From assembly GCF_003385555.1 (NCBI RefSeq), contig NZ_QOHR01000003.1:1-64000 (forward strand): a DNA stretch of 64,000 nucleotides, given 5' to 3'. The notes under the pieces were generated by a model that had not been told where the DNA came from, did not search any database, and worked only from the letters and a program-made list of their open reading frames with translations. The stretch's first letter is position 1, and each line of letters opens with the position of its first letter. This DNA comes from Rhodosalinus sediminis. GTDB taxonomy: Bacteria > Pseudomonadota > Alphaproteobacteria > Rhodobacterales > Rhodobacteraceae. Shown here in pieces: positions 16,613-24,960 of the stretch. A program made the translations under genes and the position numbers.

Positions 16613-17224
16613 ATGAGCGACACGAACAGGTCCGGGACGGAGGGCGCCGCGACAGGCGCGGGCGACGCGGCGGAGCCCAATGCCGCCGCGCGCGCGGCGC
16701 CGGAATGGGTCGAGCACGTCACGCGCATCCGCGACGCGCGCGACGAGGCCGCCTTCGCCGAACTCTTCGCGCATTTCGCGCCGCGGGTGAAGGCGTTCCT
16801 GATCCGCTCCGGCGCGGACGGCGCGCTCGCCGAGGAATGCGCGCAGGAGGTCATGGCGACCCTCTGGCAGAAGGCGCATCTCTTCGATCCCGCGCGGGCG
16901 AGCGTCTCGACCTGGGTCTTCACCATCGCTCGGAACCGCCGGATCGACGCGCTGCGCCGGCAGCGCCGGCCGGAGCCCGAAGACCTGCCCTGGGGTCCGG
17001 AGGCCGAACCGCAGCAGGAGGACATGCTCGCGCTGCAACAGGACAGCGAACGCCTCGCCGAGGCGCTGCGCGCCCTGCCCGAGAAACAGAGACACCTGAT
17101 CGAGCGCGCCTACTTCGGAGAACTCTCGCACGGCGAGATCGCTGCGGAGACGGGACTGCCGCTCGGCACCATCAAATCGCGCATCCGGCTCGCGCTCGAC
17201 CGGCTGCGCCACGCACTCAAGTGA
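16613..17224 (+). CDS. rpoE: ECF RNA polymerase sigma factor of the RpoE/ECF11 group (singlet-oxygen response)
   Basis: A sigma factor with region 2 (FAELFAHFAPRVKAFLIRSGAD through LFDPARASVSTWVFTIARNRRIDALRR) and region 4 (LPEKQRHLIERAYFGELSHGEIAAETGLPLGTIKSRI). Paired with chrR, this is the singlet-oxygen regulator of Rhodobacter-type bacteria. The frame is open to an ATG at 16499, which would add 38 poorly conserved residues. I prefer 16613 (203 aa) because the predicted promoter ends at 16493, so 16499 could only be read as a leaderless start. Neither ATG has a good Shine-Dalgarno site. Confidence 0.9.
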   Translation: MSDTNRSGTEGAATGAGDAAEPNAAARAAPEWVEHVTRIRDARDEAAFAELFAHFAPRVKAFLIRSGADGALAEECAQEVMATLWQKAHLFDPARASVSTWVFTIARNRRIDALRRQRRPEPEDLPWGPEAEPQQEDMLALQQDSERLAEALRALPEKQRHLIERAYFGELSHGEIAAETGLPLGTIKSRIRLALDRLRHALK

Positions 17225-17229
17225 CGCCC

Positions 17230-17889
17230 ATGAAGACCGAGATCACCCATCACCTGACCCCGCAGCTGCTGATGGCCTACTCGGCCGGCACGCTGCCCGA
17301 GGCTTTCGACCTAATCGTCGCCTCGCACCTGTCGCTCTGCGACGCCTGCCGCGCCGAGGCCGAGAGCTACGACGCCGTCGGCGGCGCGCTCATGGAAGGC
17401 GAGACGTCGGAGATGTCCGCCGGCAGCCTCGAGGCGACGCTGCGCATGATCCGCGAGGGCGGCGCGGCGGAGGCCGACGCGCCCTGCGCCGCGGCCCCGC
17501 CCGCGACGGCGGAGCTGCCCCGCCCGATCCGCGACTACATCGGCGGCGATCTCGCCGACGTGCGCTGGCAGGGCATGGGGATGGGCGTGCGGCAGGCGAT
17601 CCTGCCCGTCGACGGCCCGGCGACCGCGCGGCTCCTGCACATTCCCGCCGGCGCCGAGGTGCCCGACCACGGCCACAAGGGGACCGAGCTGACGCTGGTG
17701 CTCAAGGGCGCCTTCCGCGACGAGGACGGCCGCTTCGGCCCGGGCGACGTGGAAGTGGCCGACGAGGCGGTGGAACACACCCCCGTCGCCGAAGCGGGCG
17801 AGGATTGCATCTGCCTCGCCGTCACCGACGCGCCGCTGCGCTTCGCCGGCCTGATGCCGCGGCTCGCGCAGCCCTTCCTCAAGATCTGA
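17230..17889 (+). CDS. chrR: ChrR-type zinc-binding anti-sigma factor with cupin domain
   Basis: A 219-aa cytoplasmic anti-sigma factor. The N-terminal zinc domain has His7/His8, His33, Cys37 and Cys40 (HLSLCDAC); the C-terminal cupin has His147, His149, Glu153 and His183. In R. sphaeroides the zinc domain holds RpoE and the cupin domain is needed for release by singlet oxygen. It lies 5 bp after the sigma stop. A GTG at 17221 would overlap the stop codon and is an alternative start. Two perfect palindromes follow within 90 bp. Confidence 0.95.
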   Translation: MKTEITHHLTPQLLMAYSAGTLPEAFDLIVASHLSLCDACRAEAESYDAVGGALMEGETSEMSAGSLEATLRMIREGGAAEADAPCAAAPPATAELPRPIRDYIGGDLADVRWQGMGMGVRQAILPVDGPATARLLHIPAGAEVPDHGHKGTELTLVLKGAFRDEDGRFGPGDVEVADEAVEHTPVAEAGEDCICLAVTDAPLRFAGLMPRLAQPFLKI

Positions 17890-17898
17890 GCGGCGAAA

Positions 17899-17926
17899 CG
17901 AAAACCTTTCGTACGAAAGGTTTTCG
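17899..17926. repeat. Perfect 28-bp palindrome, TTCGTACGAA core
   Basis: The two 14-bp halves are exact reverse complements with no loop; the right half reads ACGAAAGGTTTTCG. It lies 9 bp after the chrR stop and may help to end the chrR transcript, though a loop-less stem is unusual for a terminator. Confidence 0.85.
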
Positions 17927-17945
17927 GAACCCGGGTGGAGACGGC

Positions 17946-17971
17946 GAAGAATTTTCGTACGAAAATTCTTC
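17946..17971. repeat. Perfect 26-bp palindrome, TTCGTACGAA core
   Basis: A second loop-less palindrome 19 bp after the first; the right half reads ACGAAAATTCTTC. It shares the ten-base core TTCGTACGAA with its neighbour and with the one at 49242, but the outer arms differ, so these are not simple copies. Confidence 0.85.
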
Positions 17972-18190
17972 ACCCCCGGCGGCGCCGCAAAGGGCGCAGC
18001 CGCGACCGTTGCGGGACGCGCGGCCCATCGGGTCGCGCGATGTCGCCCGCACACCCTGCGCGCGTGACCGGTGCCTGACGCGGGAGATGCACGTCCTGCC
18101 CCCGCGTGACCTCCGTTGAGCCGGCGCGGGTTGCCTCGGCACGCAGCCCGTCCGGCCCCGTCGCGCAGGCCGTCGCCGGCGCGCCGCGCC

Positions 18191-19588
18191 TCAGCCGTCG
18201 TCGAGGCGCGTCAGTTCCGGCGCGGTCAGGGGGCGCGGCTCCTCGTCGAGGGGGTCGAGCGCGGCGATCTCCTCCTGCGGGGCGACCACGCCGAGCCCCT
18301 CGAACTTGCGCGCCGAGGGCAGCACCCGCCCCTCGAGCGAGCCGACGGCGCGGTTGTAGGCGTCCACGGAGGACCGCAGACTGCGGCCGACGCGGCCGAG
18401 GTGATCGGCGAATGTGCCGAGGCGGTCGTAGATCTCCTTGGCGAGACGCTGCACCTCGGCGGCGTTCTCGGCCATCTTTTCCTGCTGCCAGCCGTAGGCG
18501 ATCGCCTTGATCAGCGCCATCAGCGTCGTCGGCGTGGCGATCAGGACCTTGCGCTCGAAGGCGTATTCGATGAGCCCCGGATCGGCCTCCGCCGCGGCGG
18601 AGACGAAGGTCTCGCCGGGGATGAACATGACGACGAAATCCGGCGTCGTCGGGATCGCGTCCTGATAGGCTTTCGAGGCGAGCGTCTTGACGTGCGCGCG
18701 CACCTGCGCGGCGTGGCGGGTCAGGTGCTCGCCCTGCGCCTCCGGCCCGTCGGCCTCCAGCGCGTCGAGATAGGCCTCGAGCGGGGTCTTGGCGTCGACC
18801 ACGATGCTCTTGCCGCCGGGGATGCGCACCACGGCGTCGGGCCGGCGCGCGCCGGCGTCGGTCTCCACCGTGCGCTCGGAGAGGTAATCGACGTGCTCGG
18901 CCATGCCGGCCATCTCGAAGACCTGGCGCAGCTGCATCTCGCCCCAGCGCCCGCGCGTCTTGGGCGCGCGCAGCGCCTGCACGAGGCGGCGCGTCTCCTG
19001 CCCGAGGGCGTGCTGGCCCTTCGTGAGCTCCTCCACCTGCGCGCGAATCGCGCCGTAGGCCTCGTTGCGGGCCTTCTCGATCTCGGCGATGCGCGCGTCG
19101 AAGTGGCCCAGCTTCTCGTCGAGCGGCTTGACGAGCTCGCGGATCGCCTTCTGCCGCGCGGCGAGGTCGGTCTCAGCGGTTTCCTTGTGCTTCTCGAACC
19201 GCTCGGACACGAGGGCGAGGAAGCGCTCGGAGTTGGCCTTGAGCGCGCCGGAGGCGAGGTGTGCGAATTTCTCCTCGAGCTCGGCCTTCATGCCGCGCAG
19301 CTCCTCGAGCCGGGCGGCGTGGCTTTCCTTGAGCGCGGCGAGCTCGGTCTCGCGCGCGGCCTTCTCGGCGCCCGCGGTCTCGAGCCGCGCGCGCGTCTCG
19401 GCGAGCTCGGCCTCCACGGCGGCGAGGCGCTCGGCGCGCGGGCGCAGGCCCGCGAGCTCCTCGCGCAGGGCCGCCACGTCGCGGCGGTTCCGCCGAAGCG
19501 CCGCGAGCGCGCGCAGAAGGACGAGCAGGAGCCCGCCCAGCGCGGCGAGCCCCCCGAGCGTCACCGGATCGAGCGTCCCGAAATCCAT
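18191..19588 (-). CDS. rmuC: DNA recombination protein RmuC
   Basis: A 465-aa protein with an N-terminal membrane segment (VTLGGLAALGGLLLVLLRAL), a long Ala/Glu/Arg-rich coiled coil (about 45-150), and the RmuC nuclease-like domain (about 190-400: LVQALRAPKTRGRWGEMQLR, then VDAKTPLEAYLDAL, VVMFIPGE). It belongs to the PD-(D/E)XK superfamily and limits inversions at short inverted repeats in E. coli. It follows mutL by 25 bp on the same strand, so the two are probably co-transcribed. Confidence 0.95.
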   Translation of the reverse strand: MDFGTLDPVTLGGLAALGGLLLVLLRALAALRRNRRDVAALREELAGLRPRAERLAAVEAELAETRARLETAGAEKAARETELAALKESHAARLEELRGMKAELEEKFAHLASGALKANSERFLALVSERFEKHKETAETDLAARQKAIRELVKPLDEKLGHFDARIAEIEKARNEAYGAIRAQVEELTKGQHALGQETRRLVQALRAPKTRGRWGEMQLRQVFEMAGMAEHVDYLSERTVETDAGARRPDAVVRIPGGKSIVVDAKTPLEAYLDALEADGPEAQGEHLTRHAAQVRAHVKTLASKAYQDAIPTTPDFVVMFIPGETFVSAAAEADPGLIEYAFERKVLIATPTTLMALIKAIAYGWQQEKMAENAAEVQRLAKEIYDRLGTFADHLGRVGRSLRSSVDAYNRAVGSLEGRVLPSARKFEGLGVVAPQEEIAALDPLDEEPRPLTAPELTRLDDG

Positions 19589-19613
19589 GCGTGCCGTCGC
19601 CCTGCCCCGCCGT

Positions 19614-21488
19614 TCAGCGCCGCCCGAAGAGCCGCTCGACGTCGGCGAGCTTGAGCTCGACGTAGGTGGGCCGGCCGTGGTTGCACTGTCCCGAAAGCGG
19701 AGTCGCCTCCATCTCGCGCAGGAGCGCGTTCATCTCCTCGGCGCGCATGCGACGGCCCGCGCGCACCGAGCCGTGGCAGGCCATGCGCGAGAGGACGGCC
19801 ATGAGCCGCGCCTCGAGCCCCACGGCGGTGCCCGTCTCCTCCAGCGCGTCGGCCACGTCGGCGAGCAGCCCCCGCGCCCCCACTTCGCCCAGGAGCGCCG
19901 GGGTCTCGCGCACGGCGAGCGCCTCGCCGCCGAAGGGCTCGATCACGAGGCCGAGGCGGGCGAGATCCTCCGCCGCGTCGAGCAGGCGCCCGCGCGCCGG
20001 CTCGGGCATCTCGACCACCTCGGGGATGAGAAGCGCCTGCGCGGCGACGCCGTTCTCGGCGAGCTGCGCCTTGAGCCGCTCGTAGACGAGGCGCTCATGC
20101 GCGGCGTGGGCGTCCACGATCACGAGGCCGTCTTCGGTCTGCGCGAGGATGTAGGTCTCATGCAGCTGCGCGCGCGCCGCGCCGAGGGGGAGCGCCTCCG
20201 CCGGGGTCTCCTCGGCCCCGTGCGGGGCCTCCTCGACCGGCTCGACCCGCGCGCTCCACGCGCCGGCGGTCTCGGCGAAGCCGGGCTCGGCGCCGCCCGG
20301 CGCGGGCGCCTGCGCCTGATACGACGCGGCCCGCGCGGCGGCGGAGGGGCGGTCCATCTGGTAGCGCGGCGCGGCGGGTGCGCCGGGCGCCCCGGGCCGC
20401 GCGGCGCCGAGCGCGGCGCCCGCCACGGTGGTCGCCGCGCGGTGCCCCGCCTCGGCCAGCGCGTGGCGCAGCGCCGAGACGACGAGCCCCCGCGCCGTGC
20501 CGGGATCGCGGAAGCGCACCTCGCTCTTCGCGGGGTGGACGTTGACGTCCACGAGCTCCGCCGGGCAGTCGATGTAGAGCGCCGCGGCCGGGTGCCGCCC
20601 CGCCGGCAGCACGTCCATGTAGGCCGCGCGCAGCGCGCCGAGCAGCATCCGGTCCTTCACCGGACGGCCGTTGACGAAGAAGTGCTGCGCCACCGCCGCG
20701 CCCCTCGAATAGGTGGGCAGGCCCGCGTAGCCCGTCAGGCGCAGCCCCTCGCGCTCGGCCTCGACGCGCAGCGCGTTGCGGACGAACTCCGCGCCCAGAA
20801 CCCGCGTCAGCCGCCCGGCCAGCGCGTCGAAGAGATCGCCGGTCTCGGCGTCGGCGCGGAAGCTCACCTTCTCGCCCCCGCCGGAGACATCCGTCAGCGT
20901 CAGGCTCACGAAGGGTTCGGCCATGGCGAGGCGGCGCACCACGTCGCCGATCGCCTGCGCCTCCGCCCGGTCGGAGCGCAGGAACTTCAGCCGCGCGGGC
21001 GTGGCGTGGAAGAGATCGCGCAGCTCGACCACCGTGCCGCGGCGCAGCGCGGCGGGCCGCACCTGCCCGACGCGCCCGCCCTCGACGGCGATCTCGGCGG
21101 CCTCGGCCCCGGCGGCGCGCGAGGCGATGGAGAGCCGCGCCACCGCCCCGATGGAGGCGAGCGCCTCGCCCCGGAAGCCGTAGCTCGCGATGTTGAGGAG
21201 GTCGGAGCCGTCGATCTTGGAGGTGGCGTGCCGCGCGACCGCCTGCGGCAGGTCCTCCGCCGGGATGCCGTGGCCGTCGTCGGTGACGCGGATCAGCGTC
21301 TTGCCGCCCTCGGCCTGCGCCACCTCGATTCGCCGCGCGTCCGCGTCGAGAGCGTTCTCCACGAGCTCCTTGACCGCCGCGGCGGGCCGCTCGATCACCT
21401 CGCCGGCGGCGATGCGGTTGACGGCCGCCTCGTCGAGCGGGCGGATCGCCGGGCGACCGCCGGGTATCTTGTGGCTCGCGTCGTTCAT
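19614..21488 (-). CDS. mutL: DNA mismatch repair protein MutL
   Basis: A 624-aa GHKL ATPase. Motifs include [33 protein letters not shown] and [14 protein letters not shown] in the N-terminal half; a Pro/Ala-rich linker (about 330-430); and a C-terminal dimerisation domain. The [12 protein letters not shown] segment at about 455 fits the DxHA(x)2E(x)4E endonuclease motif, with Ala at the variable second place, as expected for a bacterium without MutH. The start is MNDASHK. It heads the mutL-rmuC unit. Confidence 0.97.
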   Translation of the reverse strand: MNDASHKIPGGRPAIRPLDEAAVNRIAAGEVIERPAAAVKELVENALDADARRIEVAQAEGGKTLIRVTDDGHGIPAEDLPQAVARHATSKIDGSDLLNIASYGFRGEALASIGAVARLSIASRAAGAEAAEIAVEGGRVGQVRPAALRRGTVVELRDLFHATPARLKFLRSDRAEAQAIGDVVRRLAMAEPFVSLTLTDVSGGGEKVSFRADAETGDLFDALAGRLTRVLGAEFVRNALRVEAEREGLRLTGYAGLPTYSRGAAVAQHFFVNGRPVKDRMLLGALRAAYMDVLPAGRHPAAALYIDCPAELVDVNVHPAKSEVRFRDPGTARGLVVSALRHALAEAGHRAATTVAGAALGAARPGAPGAPAAPRYQMDRPSAAARAASYQAQAPAPGGAEPGFAETAGAWSARVEPVEEAPHGAEETPAEALPLGAARAQLHETYILAQTEDGLVIVDAHAAHERLVYERLKAQLAENGVAAQALLIPEVVEMPEPARGRLLDAAEDLARLGLVIEPFGGEALAVRETPALLGEVGARGLLADVADALEETGTAVGLEARLMAVLSRMACHGSVRAGRRMRAEEMNALLREMEATPLSGQCNHGRPTYVELKLADVERLFGRR

Positions 21489-21556
21489 GGCCCAAGACCT
21501 AGCACGCCCTGCGCCCTTTTGACCAGCGTCGAGAGACCCCCTTGGAATCCGAACAC

Positions 21557-21572
21557 ATTCCATTAGGTGAAT
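21557..21572. promoter_or_regulatory. SqrR/BigR-type operator
   Basis: ATTC, eight bases, GAAT: the exact spacing reported for the persulfide-responsive repressors SqrR and BigR in alphaproteobacteria. It lies 31 bp before the ATG of the MBL gene. A related GGAAT...ATTCC pair (21544-21562) overlaps it. Confidence 0.65.
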
Positions 21573-21602
21573 GCCAAACGAAGCATTCCGAACGGAGGAC
21601 GC

Positions 21603-22502
21603 ATGTTCACCCGCGAAAGCCCGTCGAAAGGCCCCAATTCGCCCCGCGTGGTCGGGTTCTACGAGAAGCCCTCGGGCAGCATCCAGTACGTCGTGATCGA
21701 CGAGGCCACGAAGAAGGCCGCGCTGATCGACGTGGTGCTCGGCTTCACGCCGTCGGAGGCGCGCACCGACACCGCCGCCGCGCAAGAGATCCTCGACTTC
21801 GTGAAGGCCGAGGGGCTGACGGTCGAGTGGATCCTCGACACCCACCCGCACGCCGACCACCTGATGGCCTCGGCCTGGCTCAAGGAGCAGCTCGGCGCGC
21901 CGACGGCGATCGGCACGAAGGTGCGCGACATCGCGAAGCTCTGGGAGGGGTTCTACAACACGCCCGGCGCCCTCGACCCGGACCGGGACTTCGACCGCCT
22001 CTTCGCCGACGGCGAGACCTTCATGCTCGGCGATCTGCCGGTGCGCGTGATGCTCTCGCCCGGGCACACGCTCGGCTCGATTACCTACGTGGTGGGCGAC
22101 GACGCGGCCTTCGTGCACGACACCCTGATGCATGTGGACGCGGGCACGACGCGCGCCGACTTCCCCGGCGGCTCGGCCTCGGAGCTCTACGATTCGCTCA
22201 TGGCGATCCTCGCCCTGCCGGACGAGACGCGGCTCTTCGTCGGCCACGACTACCCGCCCGTCGGCGACCGCACCGACCCGGCGTGGGAGGCGACGGTCGC
22301 CGAGCACAAGGCGCACAACAAGCACCTCGGCGGCGGCACGCCCCGCGAGGACTTCGTGAAGATCCGCGAGGAGCGCGACGCGACGCTCTCGCTGCCGGAC
22401 CGCATGCTCTACGCGCTGCAGGTCAACCTGCGCGGCGGGCGCTTGCCGGAGGCCGAGGACGACGGCAAGAGTTACTTCAAGATTCCCGCCAACACCTTCT
22501 GA
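21603..22502 (+). CDS. MBL-fold metallo-hydrolase, persulfide dioxygenase-like (Blh type)
   Basis: A 299-aa protein with the metal motif HPHADH (81-86), a later metal His in SPGHTLGS and a further one in VGHDYPP. It resembles the Blh/ETHE1 persulfide dioxygenases found in BigR and SqrR regulons, which oxidise glutathione persulfide to sulfite. GGAGG 5 bp before the ATG selects this start over a GTG at 21567 that lies inside the operator. A rhodanese gene follows 10 bp downstream, completing a sulfide-detoxification pair. Confidence 0.88.
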   Translation: MFTRESPSKGPNSPRVVGFYEKPSGSIQYVVIDEATKKAALIDVVLGFTPSEARTDTAAAQEILDFVKAEGLTVEWILDTHPHADHLMASAWLKEQLGAPTAIGTKVRDIAKLWEGFYNTPGALDPDRDFDRLFADGETFMLGDLPVRVMLSPGHTLGSITYVVGDDAAFVHDTLMHVDAGTTRADFPGGSASELYDSLMAILALPDETRLFVGHDYPPVGDRTDPAWEATVAEHKAHNKHLGGGTPREDFVKIREERDATLSLPDRMLYALQVNLRGGRLPEAEDDGKSYFKIPANTF

Positions 22503-22512
22503 GGAGCATGCG

Positions 22513-22890
22513 ATGAAGACGGAGCACGTGGGCGACGCCACCTTCGAAACCTGGACGCCGGAGGAGGTCCACGCGGCCTGCCGCAAGGGCGAGATCGTCG
22601 TGATCGACGTGCGCACGCCGCAGGAATACATGTTCGAGCACGTCGAGGGCGCGCTCCTGATGCCGATGCCCTTCTTCGACCCCGAGATGCTGCCGGGCCA
22701 GACCGACAAGCGCATCGTGCTGCACTGCGGCTCGGGCGTGCGGAGCGAGAAGATGGCGCGGCTCGCCATGGAGAAGGGCCTCGGCCGCATCGCGCACATG
22801 GAGGGCGGCTTCGCCGCGTGGAAGGAGAAGAAGCTCCCCTACATGGGCACCGACATGGCCTCCGGCGCGCCCAAGCGGGTGGAGCCCTGA
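22513..22890 (+). CDS. Rhodanese-like sulfurtransferase
   Basis: A 125-aa single-domain rhodanese with IDVRTPQEY (31-39) and the active loop HCGSGVRS with the persulfide-carrying Cys72. It should move sulfane sulfur between thiosulfate, glutathione persulfide or sulfite. It is co-directional with the MBL gene 10 bp upstream; such pairs work together in hydrogen sulfide detoxification. The loop length fits sulfurtransferases, not arsenate or Cdc25 phosphatases. A strong terminator follows. Confidence 0.92.
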   Translation: MKTEHVGDATFETWTPEEVHAACRKGEIVVIDVRTPQEYMFEHVEGALLMPMPFFDPEMLPGQTDKRIVLHCGSGVRSEKMARLAMEKGLGRIAHMEGGFAAWKEKKLPYMGTDMASGAPKRVEP

Positions 22891-22932
22891 GCGGCCGACG
22901 GGCCGCGACGCCCCGGACGACCGGACAGGAAA

Positions 22933-22968
22933 AGGCCCGGGCGGCGCACCGCCCGGGCCTCTTTTTTT
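22933..22968. terminator. Bidirectional rho-independent terminator
   Basis: A 12-bp perfect stem (AGGCCCGGGCGG and its complement) with a 4-nt loop is followed by seven T on the plus strand and by TTTT on the minus strand. It separates the convergent rhodanese and amtB genes and should stop both transcripts. Confidence 0.9.
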
Positions 22969-22985
22969 GTCGCATCAGGGCCGGA

Positions 22986-24329
22986 TCAGGCCGAGCCGCC
23001 CCGCGAGAACTCGGGGTAGGCTTCCATGCCGAGCTCGGACGTGTCGAGGCCGTTGACCTCGGATTCCTCGTCGACGCGGATGCCCATCACGGCCTTCAGG
23101 ATCAGCCAGACGATCAGCGACAGCACGAAGCTCGCGCCGATGATGCCGACCATGCCGAGGATCTGCGGCCCGATCGAGGAGGTGCCGGTCAGCACCACCG
23201 CGAAGGTGCCCCAGATGCCGGCGAAGCCGTGCACCGGGATGGCGCCCACCACGTCGTCGATCTTGAACTTGTCGAGCATCGGCACCGTCAGCACCACGAT
23301 CACGCCGCCCACGGCGCCGATGATCCCGGCGAGGAACAGCGAGGGCGCCAGCGGCTCGGCGGTGATCGAGACGAGGCCCGCGAGCGCGCCGTTGAGCACC
23401 ATGGTCAGGTCGACCTTGCCGTACATCACCTGCGTCAGGATCAGCGCGGCGACGGCGCCCGAAGCCGCGGCCATGTTGGTGTTCGAGAAGATGCGGCTCA
23501 CGTCGGCCACGTCGCCCACCGACCCCATGGCGAGCTGCGAGCCGCCGTTGAAGCCGAACCAGCCGAGCCACAGGATGAACATGCCGAGCGTCGCGAGCGC
23601 GAGGTTGGAGCCCGGCATCGGGTGCACCTTGCCGTCCTTGTCGTACTTGCCCTTGCGCGGGCCGAGCACGATCGCCCCGGCGAGCGCCGCGGCCGCGCCG
23701 CAGGCGTGCACGACGGTCGAGCCGGCGAAGTCGGAGAAGCCCGCCTCGGCAAGCCAGCCGCCGCCCCACTGCCACGAGGCCGTGAGCGGGTAGATGAAGC
23801 CCGTCAGCACGATCGTGAAGATCAGGAAGGGCCAGAGCTTGATCCGCTCGGCCAGCGCGCCCGACACGATCGAGGCGGTGGCGGCGCAGAACATCAGCTG
23901 GAAGATGTAGTCCGACCCGGTCGAGGCGTAGGAGGCGTCGTCGGCCTCGGCCAGCGTCACGCCCACCGGCTCCAGCACGGCCCAGGCCGGGAAGAGCCCC
24001 GAGAACCAGCCCTCGATCGCCCAGTCGCCGAGCGGATACATCAGGTTGTAGCCGATCAGCCAGTAGAAGATCGCGGCGAGCGAGAAGAGCCCGACGTTCT
24101 TCGTCATCTGCATGGTGACGTTCTTCGAGCGCACGAGCCCGCCCTCGAGCATGGCGAAGCCCGCGGCCATGAAGAACACCAGGAAGCCGCCGATCAGGAA
24201 AAGAAGCGAGTTCATGATCCAGACGAATTCGTCGGTCGCCAGCGGCGGCGCCGCCTCGTCCTGGGCCAGGGCGAGCGCCGGCAGCGCCGTCAGCATCCCC
24301 GCCAAGGCAAGCGTTTTCGTGAGTTTCAT
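22986..24329 (-). CDS. amtB: Ammonium transporter
   Basis: A 447-aa Amt/MEP/Rh channel. It begins with a cleavable signal peptide (MKLTKTLALAGMLTALPALALAQ), then eleven membrane segments. Typical blocks are GFAMLEGGLVRSKN, DFAGSTVVHACGAAAALAGA with one of the twin histidines, and VHGFAGIWGTFAV with the second. It carries ammonium into the cell and is shut by GlnK. glnK lies 35 bp upstream on the same strand, the classic nitrogen-limitation operon. Confidence 0.97.
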   Translation of the reverse strand: MKLTKTLALAGMLTALPALALAQDEAAPPLATDEFVWIMNSLLFLIGGFLVFFMAAGFAMLEGGLVRSKNVTMQMTKNVGLFSLAAIFYWLIGYNLMYPLGDWAIEGWFSGLFPAWAVLEPVGVTLAEADDASYASTGSDYIFQLMFCAATASIVSGALAERIKLWPFLIFTIVLTGFIYPLTASWQWGGGWLAEAGFSDFAGSTVVHACGAAAALAGAIVLGPRKGKYDKDGKVHPMPGSNLALATLGMFILWLGWFGFNGGSQLAMGSVGDVADVSRIFSNTNMAAASGAVAALILTQVMYGKVDLTMVLNGALAGLVSITAEPLAPSLFLAGIIGAVGGVIVVLTVPMLDKFKIDDVVGAIPVHGFAGIWGTFAVVLTGTSSIGPQILGMVGIIGASFVLSLIVWLILKAVMGIRVDEESEVNGLDTSELGMEAYPEFSRGGSA

Positions 24330-24364
24330 CTTGCGTTTCCCCTCTCTTGTCGCTTGCGCGGCGC

Positions 24365-24703
24365 TCAGAGCGCGTCCGCGTCGGTCTCGCCCGTGCGCAC
24401 GCGCACGGCCTGTTGCAGGTCGAGGACGAAGATCTTGCCGTCGCCGATCTTGCCCGTGCGCGCGGTCTTGGAGACGGTCTCGACCACCTGGTCGGCCATC
24501 GCGTCCTCGACGGCGATTTCCAGCTTGATCTTGGGCACGAAGTTCACGGCATATTCCGCGCCGCGGTAGATCTCCGTGTGGCCGGACTGCGATCCGAAGC
24601 CCTTGATCTCGGTCACCATCATGCCGCGGACGCCGATGGACGTCAGGGCTTCCCGGACCTCCTCCAGCTTGAACGGCTTGATTGTCGCTACGATCAGTTT
24701 CAC
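24365..24703 (-). CDS. glnK: Nitrogen regulatory PII protein GlnK
   Basis: A 112-aa PII protein starting at GTG, with AGGGGG 6 bp before. The uridylylated Tyr51 lies in the T-loop (IYRGAEYAV); the B-loop TARTGKIGDGKIFV binds ATP and 2-oxoglutarate. The N-terminus KLIVATIKPFKLEEVREAL and exact 112-residue length fix the start. It is trimeric and blocks AmtB when nitrogen is ample; the amtB gene follows in the same transcript. Confidence 0.97.
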   Translation of the reverse strand: MKLIVATIKPFKLEEVREALTSIGVRGMMVTEIKGFGSQSGHTEIYRGAEYAVNFVPKIKLEIAVEDAMADQVVETVSKTARTGKIGDGKIFVLDLQQAVRVRTGETDADAL

Positions 24704-24830
24704 CAGCACCCCCTTGGCTTGGACAGGCCCGCGCCTGCGACTGTGCACCTGCAGCAAAGGACAGCGACCGGGGCCCGGGAAAGCGCAGCGCGACGCCGCG
24801 CGCGCATCCGGCGGCTCATTCGCATAATTT

Positions 24831-24859
24831 TTGTGCGCTCAATATTTTTCGACTATTTT
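24831..24859 (+). promoter_or_regulatory. Candidate promoter in an AT-rich island
   Basis: TTGTGC (24831-24836) and TATTTT (24854-24859) are 17 bp apart within 24816-24875, the most AT-rich stretch of the window. It could serve the penicillin-binding protein gene at 24961; the opposite strand also offers AT-rich hexamers for glnK-amtB. I found no convincing sigma-54 site. Confidence 0.4.
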
Positions 24860-24960
24860 TTAATCACACATGAATCGTGCACGACGCCACGCGGCGCTCT
24901 ACACGCGGGCGCGCAGCGGATACTCTGGGCAAAAATGACGAAGGCGAGGCGAGCAGAGCG

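Larger units (their letters stand above)
17890..18190. other. Intergenic region after chrR holding two perfect palindromes
   Basis: The 301-bp stretch between convergent chrR and rmuC has no gene. Its left third carries the palindromes described separately. From 17985 to 18190 I see only GC-rich sequence with short open frames and no promoter, terminator or repeat I can support. Confidence 0.6.

Noticed and set aside
17899-17971. Paired palindromes as the start of a CRISPR array
   Set aside because: Only two units, with different arms and no constant spacer; the window has no regular repeat-spacer pattern.
18116-19654. A 512-codon open frame on the plus strand opposite rmuC
   Set aside because: It is the antisense shadow of rmuC. 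Very high GC removes stop codons in the opposite frames; the product is Arg/His/Leu low complexity without domain motifs.
19614-22799. MutL frame continuing upstream to about 22799
   Set aside because: The MutL homology begins at MNDASHK (21488); the part upstream is antisense to the MBL and rhodanese genes.
24704-24830. Possible sigma-54 promoter for glnK-amtB
   Set aside because: A TTGCT is present on the minus strand near 24755, but no GG stands at the required distance upstream, so the -24/-12 pattern fails.
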